A stretch of 64,000 nucleotides of DNA from contig NC_085129.1 of NCBI RefSeq assembly GCF_030269925.1, positions 16,793,501 through 16,857,500 on the forward strand, read 5' to 3'. Positions 10,226 through 23,300 of this stretch are shown here, in pieces (the first letter of the stretch is position 1; each line of letters starts with the position of its first letter). The DNA is from Bombyx mori (lineage: Eukaryota > Arthropoda > Insecta > Lepidoptera > Bombycidae). A program made the translations under genes and the position numbers. The notes beneath the pieces are model-generated. The model was not told where the DNA came from. It worked only from the letters and a program-made list of their open reading frames with translations, and did not search any database.

Positions 10226-11527
10226 GTCAGGTCATAAGTATTGTCACACAGTAAAAACTTTTCTTTTAGAATGCTGGCCAAAAAAAAGTTTATTGAATTC
10301 GAATTTCGAATTGTTCATGAAAATAAAAAAAGTATACTTTTAGAATTTTACTCATTTTTAACTATGGAGTGGACGCTTAAAGAAGACCGTGTTGCAGTTA
10401 TTGCGTTGCATCGTTGCGGTTACGCACCAATTCAAATTTTTAACATACTGAAAAATTTTAATATAACCAAAAGATTCGTTTATCGTACCATCAAACGATA
10501 CAATGAAGACTCTAGTGTAGATGACAGGTCAAGAAGTGGTCGCCCTCGGTCTGTTAGGACTCCAGCAGTGATAAAAGCTGCGAAGGCGCGAATTCAAAGA
10601 AATTCCAAACGTAAGCAGAAACTGTTGGCCTTTCAGATGGGGTTAAGCAGAACCACGGTGAAAAGGGTGTTAAATGAAGACTTAGGGCTTCGGGCATATC
10701 GAAAAAAAACAGAACATCGTTTGAATGCTCGTCTAATGGACCTGAGACTGAAGAGATGCCGCGCTTTGTTGAAGCGGTACGCGGGAAAAAATATCGGGAA
10801 ATTCGTTTTTCGGATGAAAAATTTTTACCGTAGAAGAGAGCTACAACAAACAAAATGATAAGGTGTACGTACGCACATAGTAGTGAAGAAGCGAGCAACC
10901 GTATTCCGCGTGTCCAACGAGGTCATTTTCCATCCTCGCTCATGGTATGGTTGGGAGTTTCTCATTGGGGCTTAACAGATGTACATTTTTGTGAGAAAGG
11001 TGTAAAAACGAATGCAGTTGTGTATCAAAATACAGTCCTGACGAACCTTGTGGAACCTGTTTCTCATACCATGTTCAATAACAGGCACTGGGTATCCCAA
11101 CAAGATTCGGCGCCAGCTCATAGAGCGAAGAGCACACAAGACTGGCTGGCGGAGCGTGAAATCGACTTCATCCGGCACGAAGACTGGCCCTCCTCCAGTC
11201 CAGATTTGAATCCGTTAGATTACAAGATATGGCAACACTTGGAGGAAAAGGCGTGCTCAAAGCCTCATCCCAATTTGGAGTCACTCAAGACATCCTTGAT
11301 TAAGGCAGCCGCCGATATTGACATGGACCTCGTTCGTGCTGCGATAGACGACTGGCCGCGCAGATTGAAGGCCTTTATTCAAAATCACGGAGGTCATTTT
11401 GAATAAACTTTAGTGTCATAAGAATCTATGTTTTGTTAAGTTCATTTTGGTATATGAATGGTTACATAATGAATAAACTTGTTTCAATTATTTTACATTA
11501 AACATGTGACAGAATTTATGACCTGAC
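10226..11527 (+). mobile_element. Full-length mariner-like element, DD37D type (copy 1)
   Basis: About 25-bp terminal inverted repeats, GTCAGGTCATAAGTATTGTC at the left and its near complement at the right, with TA duplicated at 10224-10225 and 11528-11529. Length 1302 bp. The second and third catalytic Asp are 37 residues apart, as in the basal Bmmar1/maT lineage. A truncated relative is at 39244. Confidence 0.9.
10364..11406 (+). pseudogene. Mariner transposase, frameshifted (copy 1)
   Basis: Start MEWTLKEDR; helix-turn-helix pair (RFVYRTIKRYNE; LSRTTVKRVLNE) and the RSGRPRS linker typical of mariner. The frame is lost near 10800-10830, in A/T runs around the first catalytic Asp, and shifts again at a GTAC duplication near 10866. 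It then stays open through QQDSAPAHR and SPDLNPLDYKIW to the stop at 11404-11406. A no-stop extension upstream to 10241 is not part of the protein. Not functional as it stands. Confidence 0.88.
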
Positions 11528-11535
11528 TAGGTATA

Positions 11536-12043
11536 TCTTAATATATATAAATTACTTGTCACGTTGTTTCTGCGATGGACACCTAAACTACTGAACTGAT
11601 TTTAACTTTTTTTAAATTTAAATATGTGTTTTGTTCCAACTTAGGCCATAGGATGGTTTTTATTTCGATTAATGCTCGCAATATTTATTGAATAATGATA
11701 AAATGATTTCTTATGTTGATTATTGTTATTAATTATAAGTTTCATAAGTCTAAAACAGATGGCGCCTTAAATCAGTTTTTACAGACAACTGCAATACTGT
11801 CTGACATTAATATCTCATAGATGGCGCTGTGTTAAAAATACCAACGTTTCACATAAGCTACAATTTAATGGCACAAACATCACGTGTTGCTGAGGCTAAA
11901 GTTTAAGTGAAATTTATTTCGTAGTAAACGCAATACACTGAAATTCAATTGTTTGTTTGTTAATTTTGGTATTAGCATAGCCGGTCACGTGTTATTTAGA
12001 AACAAAAATCTTAGCCACAGCAACGTGTGGCCGGGTCTGCTAG
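11536..12043 (+). mobile_element. Non-autonomous Helitron
   Basis: Begins TCTTAATATATATAAATTAC and ends GGGTCTGCTAG, inserted between A (11535) and T (12044). A hairpin GCCACA-gcaacg-TGTGGC lies about 11 bp before the CTAG end. 508 bp, no ORF; sits 6 bp after the mariner right TA. Confidence 0.8.
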
Positions 12044-12440
12044 TGTATCTATATATATATTGAGCCGATACAGGCGGGTTAAATACAATACACAAACACA
12101 CACCGCAAACACACAAAAAAACCCACATATAAACAACAAATCAATGTATTTTCAGCACCACAAGAACATAGAGGATAATCGGGAACAAAATATGTATAAA
12201 GTTATATATTATAATAGTTATATGATTGGGAACTCCTAACCAAGGCCGCCTTTGGCACATGTAGCGCCATTTAGTGAACGCGCGGTCAAAGCAAATAGGC
12301 GTGAATGTAACAGGTTCATTGACAGTGCCCAACACTGGATAGAAAACACCATAGGTCTGCAGTAGGACATCTACTCCTAACATCCCGCAGCACTTCTTGG
12401 ATAGAGCCGGCTCTTCTCCTAACATCCTACGGTGCTCAGT
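12044..12440. other. Unassigned stretch
   Basis: Between the Helitron and a BMC1 tail; an ACACAAACACACACC-type CA-rich patch near 12090-12130, otherwise nothing recognised. Confidence 0.45.
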
Positions 12441-12442
12441 CT

Positions 12443-12636
12443 ACCTTTTTTTTTCCTACCTACGCTGATGGTCTTGAGAGAGGTGTATACGCGAGTAGGT
12501 GAGCTCACGGGGTTCAAACCTGACGTCGTTGCTAACACGAACCCTAGCAAGAGCAGTGCTTCGCAGAATCTACCACCGGATCGGAAACGCGACCCACTGA
12601 GAAGATCCGGCGAGAAACTCAGTGGGCTACAGTCTA
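12443..12636 (-). mobile_element. BMC1-like LINE tail
   Basis: CCTACCTACGCTGATGGTC through GATCCGGCGAGAAACTCAGT; poly(A) end at the left. Confidence 0.8.
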
Positions 12637-12639
12637 CCC

Positions 12640-13205
12640 GTGGGCGTGACCACGTATTGCGAACCCGTTCAAAATGACCATCGTGGTAAGAGCTAATAGT
12701 GTTTCTAAAGTTGATGTACAGCTAAAATGTAATATATATTTTAAATAAACTCTAAGTCAGTTAGATCGCCATGAATTTGGCCTCAAATGACGTCACCGGC
12801 AACGGAGTGCCGCGCAGCCGGAGCTCGTAAAGCTCGGGTGGACTTTTCGTCCAGCGAAAGCTTACCGCATTTATTAGGTTATTAATAGAAGATTGCGGAT
12901 ATAGGCTTGCATCGCTAATTACGATCCTCGATTTACCCACGTATGACGTCATGCGACGATGAGCTCTACGACCGAGATTAAACAAAATCACAAACAGACA
13001 GACAAACAAAATAACGAAAACCCATAATATTGCATTGTCATTTACGAACCATTTTACTAAACCTTTATCAACGAGGAACGCCAGCTTTCCGTTTGCTTGC
13101 TATTAAAAAAAAAAACAAGTTAAGAAAAGGACAGCCGCATTAAAACATACAAGTGGAAAAGAGAGGGACGATGATTTGTTTAAGTACAGTCGACAAGATA
13201 ACTAG
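12640..13205. other. Unassigned stretch with two TGACGTCA sites
   Basis: TGACGTCA at 12788 and 12944; the intervening GC-richer segment has no convincing ORF. Confidence 0.45.
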
Positions 13206-13207
13206 TT

Positions 13208-13330
13208 TTTATTTTATTTTTGTTATTGCCTTCGTAGGCAGACGAGCATACGACCCATCTGATGATGAGTGGTTATCATCGCCCATGGACGTCAGCAATG
13301 CCAGAGGCAGAGCCAAGTCGTTGCTTCCCA
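13208..13330 (-). mobile_element. Second LINE family, 3' tail
   Basis: ATTGCCTTCGTAGGCAGACG to GCCAGAGGCAGAGCCAAG. Confidence 0.75.
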
Positions 13331-13950
13331 TGTTCCGAGAATTCCTGTTTTAATTTTATTATAGGGTATTTTTTTAATGTATTCAAGTAAATATTTCGAA
13401 GCCAGAGCGAGAGCTTCATCATGAGGGGTCACCGTCACCCGTGGACATCATCTATATCAAAGGAAAACTAATATCTATATGTTCGCAAATTATAGCAGCG
13501 AAGTTCATCAAAAAATCCATTAAAAATCTCTTTTATTAAATAAATCCTAATTTGTTGACGACTGTACTTTAAAGATATATTTTTTAATAATATAATTTGG
13601 ATTCTCGACCAAATTTCTTTAGCCACAAGTTATTTTCGAGCAACGACTGTATTGCGTGATTATGATTAGCAAAAATCTAAGTGTTAAGTTAGTTTAGTAT
13701 TTTGAACAATATTTTAATTAATTAATAAAAAAAATTAACGAACGAAATGTTTTTGAACATTATCCCGAGCTTACAAAAGTTTTATTTAAAACAAAATACG
13801 AAAACAGAATAATAGTTGAAATGACATTCTTCCGTCGCTACTGGTCTTGTGCGACTCGCGTACCATAGGAGTCGGGTTCGATTCGAAACGCGGTATCTTT
13901 AGCCAAGCAATTTAGTCAACATCGAGTACTAAGCAATAGAGGACTAAATC
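13331..13950. other. AT-rich unique sequence downstream of ATP7
   Basis: No gene seen; includes a few GTCACCCGTGGACATCA-like remnants of the second LINE tail. Confidence 0.45.
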
Positions 13951-14166
13951 TTTTTTATTTTTTATTGCATTGCATCTAGTGGTAAGTGGTTACCGGAGCC
14001 CATGGACATCTACAAGGTAAATACCGGCACCCAGTTTGAGACATGAGTTTTACGGTCACACTTTTAAAAACGGCTGCTCCGCCCTTCAAATCGATTACTG
14101 CGACACGGCAGAAATAGGCGGAGCGGTGGTACCCGTGCGGACTCACAAGAGGTCCTACCACCAGTA
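13951..14166 (-). repeat. Bm1 SINE in the ATP7 3' UTR, supplies AATAAA
   Basis: Sense to ATP7. Its 3' tail (13951-13969, minus strand) contains two overlapping AATAAA signals, about 245 bp after the ATP7 stop. I see no earlier AATAAA, so this SINE probably defines the mRNA end. Confidence 0.8.
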
Positions 14167-14210
14167 AGTACCTGTTGTATTGCTCGTCTGACCCTTCACA
14201 CCGGCGCTAC

Positions 14211-14352
14211 TTACTTGGATAGAGCGGTGACACTTCGGTCGCTGGGGTCCACTCTCTCGTCGAGTCCCCGGTGCACGGACACGCTGTCCAGATCCTCGAG
14301 CCGGATCGACTGGAGGTACTCCGGCGTCCTCAACTCTTCGATCGTTGGTTTC
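14211..14352 (-). CDS. ATP7: ATP7 exon 27, cytosolic C-terminal tail and stop
   Basis: Acceptor TTTCAG. Residues 1117-1163 begin [14 protein letters not shown] and include SVSVHRGLD, both typical of insect ATP7 tails; TAA at 14211-14213. The tail has no dileucine such as the one that recycles ATP7A, and ends TALSK. Confidence 0.9.
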
Positions 14353-17300
14353 CTGAAACTGTTCGAAGAGGCTCATGGGGGCGACTCCCCCCCACTACTC
14401 CCAGTGGGAGTCGTGAGGGAAATTTGAGAGTTACACCAGCATAGTCGAATTTACTGGTGGCGTCTTGTAGGTATGTACCACTACTCTGTATATATCTGCC
14501 GATATATATAAGACAAAGACGCATATGGGCTCTTGTGACCACTTGTCAGAAAGTAAATCTCTATGACCTATAAGCTTTTATTTTGTCTATCATTGATGTG
14601 TGATACTCTGTGGACTTTAAATACAATAAAATTAGTTAGACTTTTTGGCGGGAATGCGAGGAGTGAAGTTGTGTGATTTGTTTTATTTTGTCTATTTAGT
14701 GTTTCTTCAGGTTTAAATGTGTATTAACGGTGGTTTATTAACTGTTTAATATCTGTGAAAGTGCACAATTGTGGGAAAATGAAGCAAAGCCGCTGGACGT
14801 AACTTCTCCGGATCCTCCGAAAAGTCCACTGAATAAATCTCAGTAAATGACCACCATTTTAGTAAGATTATATTTCATACCATATCATCTCATCTCATTT
14901 CATTTAATTTCACTCCATCTTATCATTTTTTATAAAAATAAGAATATAAATTATAATAAGACATGACTTAAAGGTCTTAGTTACCAGGTCATAAAACCCT
15001 TTAAAAAAATTATCAAATTAGTTAGAACATTCATTTTCAGAGATATCAACGATAGACTGGCCCCTGGTCATAATTGAGCTCTTAAGCCGAAGTGTTTAAG
15101 ACGACTCTGAATGTCACTCACGTTTTGAGCAGCAAGCTTGAGCAGACCACGGACACTGAGCTCATCGCCATCGCAGCTGACGCCATCCAGGGCTGCAAGG
15201 AGACCACACATTACTACACGACTCGTTTGAGGCTTGGAACTCGAAGCTTCTTGTACGCATGAGACGTGAAACAGAAACGAATACCGGTCATCGTTCGTTT
15301 AAATTAACCCACAGACACAGCCCGCTGAGTTTCTCACCGGATCTTCTCAGTGGGTCGCGTTGCCGATCCGGTGGTAAGATTCTACGAAGCACTGCTCTTG
15401 CTAGGGTCAGTGTTAGCAACAACGTCTGGTTTGAGCCTCGCGAGCTCACCTACTAGTTCGGTGAATCTAGAATAACCCCTCGAGGTTACTAAAACAGGGG
15501 AAAAATAAAAAGAAACGAGAGCGCGCCATCTAGTGGATGTTAGCCGAAAGACGATATGTGTAAGAGGGGAGTGAGCGAAGAAGTGATACGAGGAGTATGG
15601 AAGGAGAAAACATGTTGCGCCGACGCCAAGTGACTGGGAGAAGGGCAGGAGGATGATGACTTAGAAGCGGCGCGGGTAGTTAGTACTAGCCACTATTCAA
15701 TGATGTCCGTGGGCTCTCAACAGAGACCGTCTCGCTTACCTGCAGCTGCATTCCGTATAAAGCGAAGGCTCCACTCGCCAGCGGTATCCCTAGCAGATTG
15801 TAGACGGAAGCGAAAAGGAAGTTCAGCCTGACCCTCCTCACGGTGGTCCTGGACAGGTTCAAGCAGGCCACCACGTCCAGAAGATCGTTCTGAAACAGTA
15901 CAGTTGCACTATGCCTTATTGTCGTATCACTCTTGTCAGAGCGGTTGTGACTGGCATTCTGTATCATTGCTGTGGGTAGATGTTATGTGCCTCACGAGCA
16001 ATCGATACTTCTCCTGGTTTGTGGTGAGTCTGGTACACACATGCAAACAGCCGTCAACTGTCGACTTGACTAGGTCCATCGCATGGGCAACCTTCAACTA
16101 TGCTACGTTACAATAATTTGGCTGTATGGTTTATGTTCCCTTTGCATCTCAAAAAAAAAAAACTTATATTTGTCACGAGCTCATGGCGCATTTAGTGTTA
16201 AGTGGTTACCGGAGTCCAATGCCGTGATCCACATTGAGATATAAGTTCTAAGGTCTCAGTATAGTTACAACGGCTGCTCAACCTTCAAATCGAAACGTAT
16301 TACTGCTTCACGGCAGAAATAGGCAGGGTGATGGTATCTACCCGTGCGGATTCACAAGACGTCCTCCTACCAGAAATTACGCAAATTATAATTTTGCGGG
16401 TTTGATTTTTATTACACGACGTTATTCCTTCACCGTTGAAGTCAATCGTGAAGATTTCTTAAGTACGTATTTCATTAGAAATATTGGTACTCGCCTGCGG
16501 GATTCGATCACCGGTGCATCGCTACATACGAATGCACCGGACGTCTTATCCTTTAGGCCACGACGACTCTTACAACAGTACAGGATACTGACCCTCATGA
16601 GCACCAGGTCTGCGGCCTCCACGGCTACGTCGGTGCCGCTGGCGATGGCGATGCCCACGTCGGCCTGCGCCAGGGCTGGAGAATCGTTGACGCCGTCACC
16701 GACCTGCAACCCACCAGCTTGGAGTTAGAGGCTCCCGGCACGTGTCGAGGAGCGACGATAGCACAATAGTATCGAAGGTTGAAAGGCTAATTGTTTTAAG
16801 CGAAATTTTTGCAACTTCACAGGAGACCCATTTAAAATTTGGACAAATAGGTCTGTTTTTACGTATTTTGTTATTATTATTGTAAAGCGTATTTTGTTAG
16901 TTTTTATAAACTATTATTTATTTTTCTTTTTTTAGTTGATTTTCAATTTCTTAAATTTTTTGTCAATTTTTTTTAAATTTTGAATTGTCATCGGTCCTTA
17001 ATAAGTATACCAAATTTCGGGTTAATCCGACGTTTTGAAGGGGGTCAAAATCATGTTCAAAGATTCCGTTATATACTAACATTAAAATGTCGAACTCTTG
17101 ATGCTGATACCAAATAAAACGGACATATCATTACAAAGATAAATGTCGCGTATTAAGCCCCTCCTGGCTGAGCCTTTGCTCGCCCATCTGTCCTGGTGAA
17201 ACTGGAAAGGCCTCCGGGCAACCAGTAAGCCTTCATTATAAAAAAAAAACTATTAAGCGAAATGTCGCTTAAGCCAATTCAAAGCCTTTCACCGCTCGAT

Positions 17301-20300
17301 ATCATTAAACATTAATATCTTGACCGGGTCAAACCGAAAAAAAGCGTGCTTTTTTAATATTCAAAACTACTTAAACGTCTTAATTTCGCAATTACCGATA
17401 AATCAACGTTTTTAAACTTCATTAACTAGACTTTGTGTGACACAAAAGGATTATATATAAGTCTTGCGGTGGGAGCGATTAAGGTCAAATTTTGGATTAA
17501 CTTCCCAACAAACAATTTGTGTGACACAAAACGAATAAAAGTCTTGCCGTGTCAGCGATTAAGGTCGAATTTCGATTGTTCGGCCGGACGTGAGGTGCTC
17601 ACCATGGCCACCCTCTGCCCCTCCTCCTGCAGCTTTTGTATTTTAGCGACCTTGTGCGAGGGCAGCACCTCCGCGTACACCTTCCTGATGCCGACCTGGA
17701 GACCAGAGAGGACAGTTAAACCCAAGCTTGCACTGTCGAGGATCAGTCTACAGTATAGAAATAATAATGATAACTGGAATCATATCGCGCAAGGTCATCC
17801 AACCCCAATTTAGGATTCCCTGTGTTATGGGTACCAGAGACTGACATACATACTTATATACGTTTAAATTTATATATAGATACTAAGCACACAGACACTA
17901 ATGCCGGCGCAACAGTCAAAGGAAATGTTTGAAAAAAAGTATGCTCTGAAGAATTATTCGAGATGATTCCATCATCTCGTTTTCACCATCGCACCGCCCG
18001 CCACCGGAGTAGAGTTCATCCATACTACCTGGAGCCACTGCGTTCATGCACAGTGCGTTTCCAGAGGTCTTTTTGCCACGAAGGAGGCTTGTGGAGAGTA
18101 CTTAACGTTAGGCAGCGGCTTGGCTCTGCTCCTGGCATTGCTGAAGTCCATGGGCGACGGTAACCCCTCACCATCAGGTGGGCCGTATGCTCGTCTGCCT
18201 ACAAGGGCAATAAAAAAAAAAGGCACTAACTAGTGCACCACCGGGACAAGTATGAGGAGGTGATGATGGCTCACCTGTCTGGCGATGGCGACGGCTGTCT
18301 TCCTGTTGTCTCCCGTCAGCAGGCACACCTCGAGGCCCATCTTCTTCAGCCAGTAGACGGCCAGGTGGGCTTCGGGCTTTACTTCGTCCGCGACGCCGAT
18401 GGTGCAGACCAGCTGATCTGCGGAGTTGCGGGCTGGTGTAAACGACGCTTCCGGAAGATTTTTCTTTTTACACAGCAACAATGGTTTGTGCTACAAGAGC
18501 TCACAGATGTCGCAGCGTGAACCTCATCCACTTTGAGGCGTGAGTTCAGTGTCAAGTGTCTTAACCAATCCAGTCCAGCCTTTTAACATCGAAATTGTTC
18601 ATGATGGAAGTCATTCATGAGCATGAGCTAAGTCTGTATTGCTTTAGAGCGGTGTGAGCCCCGACACTGTCCTTACCTCCCAATAGCCACACTTACCATC
18701 GATGGCGGCCAGCACGGCCGTGTAGCCGAGCTCCTCGTGTTGAGACAGCGCCTTCTGGACCGGCCGCGGCACGTTGACTCCGTTGCGACTCATCCACTCG
18801 CGGTTCCCGATCAGGACTATATGCTCCGCCGACTGTAAGTCAAAGTTTTGTAACTAAAGTATCTTTTTTTTTCTTATTGCTTAGATGAGTGGACGAGCTC
18901 ACAGCCCACCTGATGTTAAGTGGTTACTGGAGCCCATAGACATCTACAACGTAAATGCGCCACCCATCTTGAGATATAAGTTCTAAGGTCTCAATTATAG
19001 TTACAACGGCTGCCCCACCCTTCAAACCGAAACGCACTACTGCTTCACGGCAGAAATAGGCAGGGTGGTGGTACCTACCCGTGCGGACTCACAAGAAGTC
19101 CTACCACCAGTAATTACGCAAATTATAATTTGTATGTATGTAGTAGTGCATAACAATATTCTACGCATTGCTGACAGGAAGCCTGCCATCCAACTTGTAG
19201 GACAACACAACCATAGTGCATTACTATAAAAACTGTTCATGTCTCAAGGTGGAGCCGCAATAACGTGGCGATGTCCATGGACTCCAGCGAACGGGTGGTA
19301 ACAGGTAGACCACGAGCTCGTTCGTATATAGCAACACTTTTCATGCCACACACATATGGTTGTAGTTTTGCTATACAGGTTTATGAAGGGCCTCAACCTT
19401 TGTACTCACCTCATCTCCATCCTCGGTCCTGATCAATCGGTGTAGTCTCGCGGCTGCCTGGGCCGAGCTCAGGGCGGCATCATCACTGCCCGCCACCACC
19501 TCGACGGGGACGCCGTGAAGGTCGAAAGTGCACCCCGGCCTGTCAGCGTTAACGGAGCCTTACAAACACATTTTCGCGCCAAACTCCTAGATGTTTGGTC
19601 ACATCATTGACCCAAGTGGCACAAAATATTCTAATGCTCTTCCCTGAAGTACATTCAGCCACTAAGCCTACCCATAATTCGTTATGAGCACTTGTCTGTG
19701 TTGTGTTATTATATTTACATCAAATGTGTCATAGGGAACTTCTATGTTCCCTGGATGTCAAATGTGCACCACTATGCTATCTATTTATGCTTTTACCTCC
19801 TCCCCATTCGCTGATAGCGTAAGGGGCTATTCTACCTTCTCACGGACGGGTAGATGAGCTCACGGGCTCATCCTGAGGGAATTTGCTAACAATAGCCCTA
19901 GTAAAGGGCAACGCTTCGCAGAATCTACCACCCAATTGGAAACCCGACCCACTGAGAAGATCCGGCGAGAAGCTCAGTGGGCTGTGTGATTTCTGCTGTG
20001 AAGAAGCTACGTTATTTCGATATCAAGAGTACGACAAAAGATGTCTAATACAATTGATCCTTCGAAAATGACTATGGACACCAGACTTTTTATTGCTTTG
20101 ATGGTTGAACGAGCTCTAGATCTGGCTAGTTTAAGCGGAGGTCTGAATCCTGTATATATAGTATAGTATAAAGACTGTGACACCGATCAAACTGGACCGC
20201 ATTAGTGCTTCGCGGCAGAAATAGGACTGTGTTCCCGATCCGGTAGTAGATTCATTCGCGAAACAGCTACTCTTGAGTTGTTGGGTCTCCTTAGGAGGCG

Positions 20301-23300
20301 CTCGGGTAGCTGTTAGCAAATCTCCCCCTTCTGGCTGAGCCTTTGCTCGCCCACCTGTCCTTGTGAAACTGGAAAGGCCTCCGGGCCACCAGAAAACCAT
20401 CAATCATAAAAAGAAAGAAATAAAAGTAGGACTTTGATAAAAACACATACTTGGCCTGGTTGACGATGTTGGCTAGCTCCGGCACGTGTATGGCGGAGCT
20501 GTTCGTTGCTTTTAGCTTCGCCCTGAGGCCGCATCCAGGGGCGGCCACGAAGCCGGTACACTGCAGGGGGTTCGCGCCCTTCAGCACCGCACTGCACCAC
20601 TGGACTATAGCTGAGGGCGGACCAGGATGTTGTTGACGTGGCGAAATACAAATAAAATTAGACTAGTACTAATATTAGATAATATATTAATAGAAAAAGG
20701 AAAGCGAGACCATGACAAGTATCCTATATGAAGCTTAATAGTTGACGCTGTATCTAAATTGAATCAAGATTATAAAGTTACACACAAAGTTCCAAAATCC
20801 CCTCATCTATTATCCGATTCGTTGGATAAGCACGTATTTCTCTCAGTAAATATGTACCACGTGATCTAGTTGTGATTGGGCATTCAGTGCGGCAAGAATT
20901 CCACTCGGGCAGCCGACAGTTTATGGCAATAACCAAGACATTACCGCAGCTAGCGCGTACCTGAAGCTACAGGGTGTTCGGAGTTGAGTTCGGCGGCGAG
21001 GAGGCAGGCGACGAGGTCCGGCAGGGCGGCCGGCTCCCCCGTGAAGAGGCACAGCCTGGCGACGGTGGTGCAGCCCCGCGTTATGGTGCCGGTCTTGTCG
21101 AATATCACAGTTTTCACCTGCAACCGTACGACTGGTGACAGGACCTCTTTTGAGTTCGAGCGGTTAGGTACCACTACCCTGCCTATTTCTGCCGTGAAGC
21201 AGTAATGCGTTTCGGTTTGAAGGGTGGGGCAGCCGTTGTAACTATACTGAGACCTCGGAACTAATACCTCAAGGTGGGTGGCGGCAATTACGTTGTAGAT
21301 GTCTATGGGTTCCAGTAACCACATAACACCAGGGAACCTCCAAAAAGTCCACTGAAAAGTCTCACTAAACGACCACCATTTTACTGAGATTACATTTCAT
21401 CCCATATCATCTCATTTCATTTAATTTCATCCCAGTTGATCAATGTCTCAAATTAATCATCTTCATTTCATTTCACTCCACATAATCATTTTTCATAACA
21501 ATAAGAATATAAATTAAAATAAGACATAACTTAAAGGTCTTAGTTACCAGGTTATCATAATCCCTTAAAAAAAATGTACAACCTCCTTTATTTTAAATCA
21601 CTGCCTGACCTTGTGCGCGTTCTCGAGCGGCTCCGCGCCCTTGATGAGCAGCCCCAGGTTGGCGCCCACGCCCGTGGCCACCATGACGGCGGTGGGCGTG
21701 GCCAGCCCCAGCGCGCACGGGCACGCGATGGCGAGCACCGACAGCGCGAAGTGGAACGCCGACTGCACGATCAGCTCCCAGTCCGAGTAGCCAGCGTTCA
21801 GGTACACCTCCTGGCGCGAGGAGTTCAGACATGATCCAGCCAGTTTGGAAACCAGTATGACAGACGGACAACAAATCAAATAGATAAACACAGGTCATTT
21901 AGTGTTTTTTTTATTGCTAAGTTGGTCACCCCCTCCCTCTCTCCCATAGAGCCGAGCCCATAGACATCAGCCTCGTTAATGCCGCCGCCCATCTCGAGAC
22001 CTGAGGTGTCTAAATGTCAGTTTTAGCACGCAAGGCGTTACTATTGAAGACAGGGCGGTGGTACCTACCCGCGCGAGGTCACAGCATGCTCAATATTGCC
22101 AGTTCTTTCCCGTTAAGATCTACCTGAAAAGGATATAGGTCCAGTCAATACTCACAGGAGTGATGGCCTTTATCCTGTTTATGTCCAGAGCTCCGCTTAT
22201 GATCCAGCAGACCAGCGTCAGGACCGACAGGAACACCACCAACGGAACGAAATACCTTCGAACGGAGATTGGGGAACGAGTTCTTATTGATTAGCAAGAT
22301 AAGGTCTAGTTTTAGACCCCTTAGATTGATTGGGATCTAACTTTGGTGATAACAGTGTAAGTTTTACGGTAGGCAGCGGCTTGTTCTTGCCTGGTATTGG
22401 TAGCGTCCACGGTAACCACTCGCCATCAGGCGGCAATAAAAATAAAAAGGTTGGCACCGAAAAAACGAGAAGCCGCAATGTATGCTGTACAAACTTGAGA
22501 TGTGGGATCGAAGTCTCGATTGTGTTTTATAAGCATCGCTTCGGCCAGAAAGCCGGGGTACTTTGAATTTTTTTTTTTTTTACCAACTGAATCCAATACG
22601 CTTTTACGGCTCGCGAAAACTAGCACTAAGTAGATAAACATGGAACTCGTAAAAAAAAATTGACATTTCAAAAATCTATGTGTGTTAAAAATCAAAGCTG
22701 GTAGAAGAAGTAGCGATTTCTGACACGATATACTTTGAAAACACATTTTTCATAGTTTTTCCAGCAGCGCGCAATGTAACACGCAAATAAAATGACATGA
22801 CGAGGGAGGTCAACAAACTTAAATTTTTTCGGTGCACCCACTTTTTTTTTCAGTAGTATTAGAATTGTTAGTATAGCTCTAGAGGGAGATGGGGTTGTAG
22901 GAAATGTGAAAAGGATCTTCCACCGTTAGGGCATCACCACTCAGTACGCCGACCGTCTCTATATCGTTTGGAAATTGTATATACGAAGTTTTATTGCGAA
23001 TATCATTAGCGCGATTTAGGTTTCCGCCAAATTCCTGATATTACTATGACTGCTGCCGCTATTGTGTAGAATGAAGATACTCGAAGGTTTGAAGGGTGGG
23101 GCAGCCGTTGTAACTATACTGAGACCTTAGAACTTATATCTCAAGTTGGGTGGCGCACTTTTGTTGTAGATATCTATGAGCTCCAGTAACCACTTATCAC
23201 CAGGTGGGCTGTGAGCTCGTCTACCCATCTAAGCAATAAAAAAAAAGTTTTCTTCAAGGCGGAGATGCCTCCCCCGCCAAAGTTCACGAGTCTAACAAGC

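Noticed and set aside
10241..10363. Upstream extension of the mariner transposase frame
   Set aside because: Lies in the terminal inverted repeat and 5' UTR; the conserved protein begins at MEWTLKEDR.
12027..12239. 70-codon plus-strand open frame in CA-rich sequence
   Set aside because: Starts inside the Helitron end and reads low-complexity ACACAC sequence.
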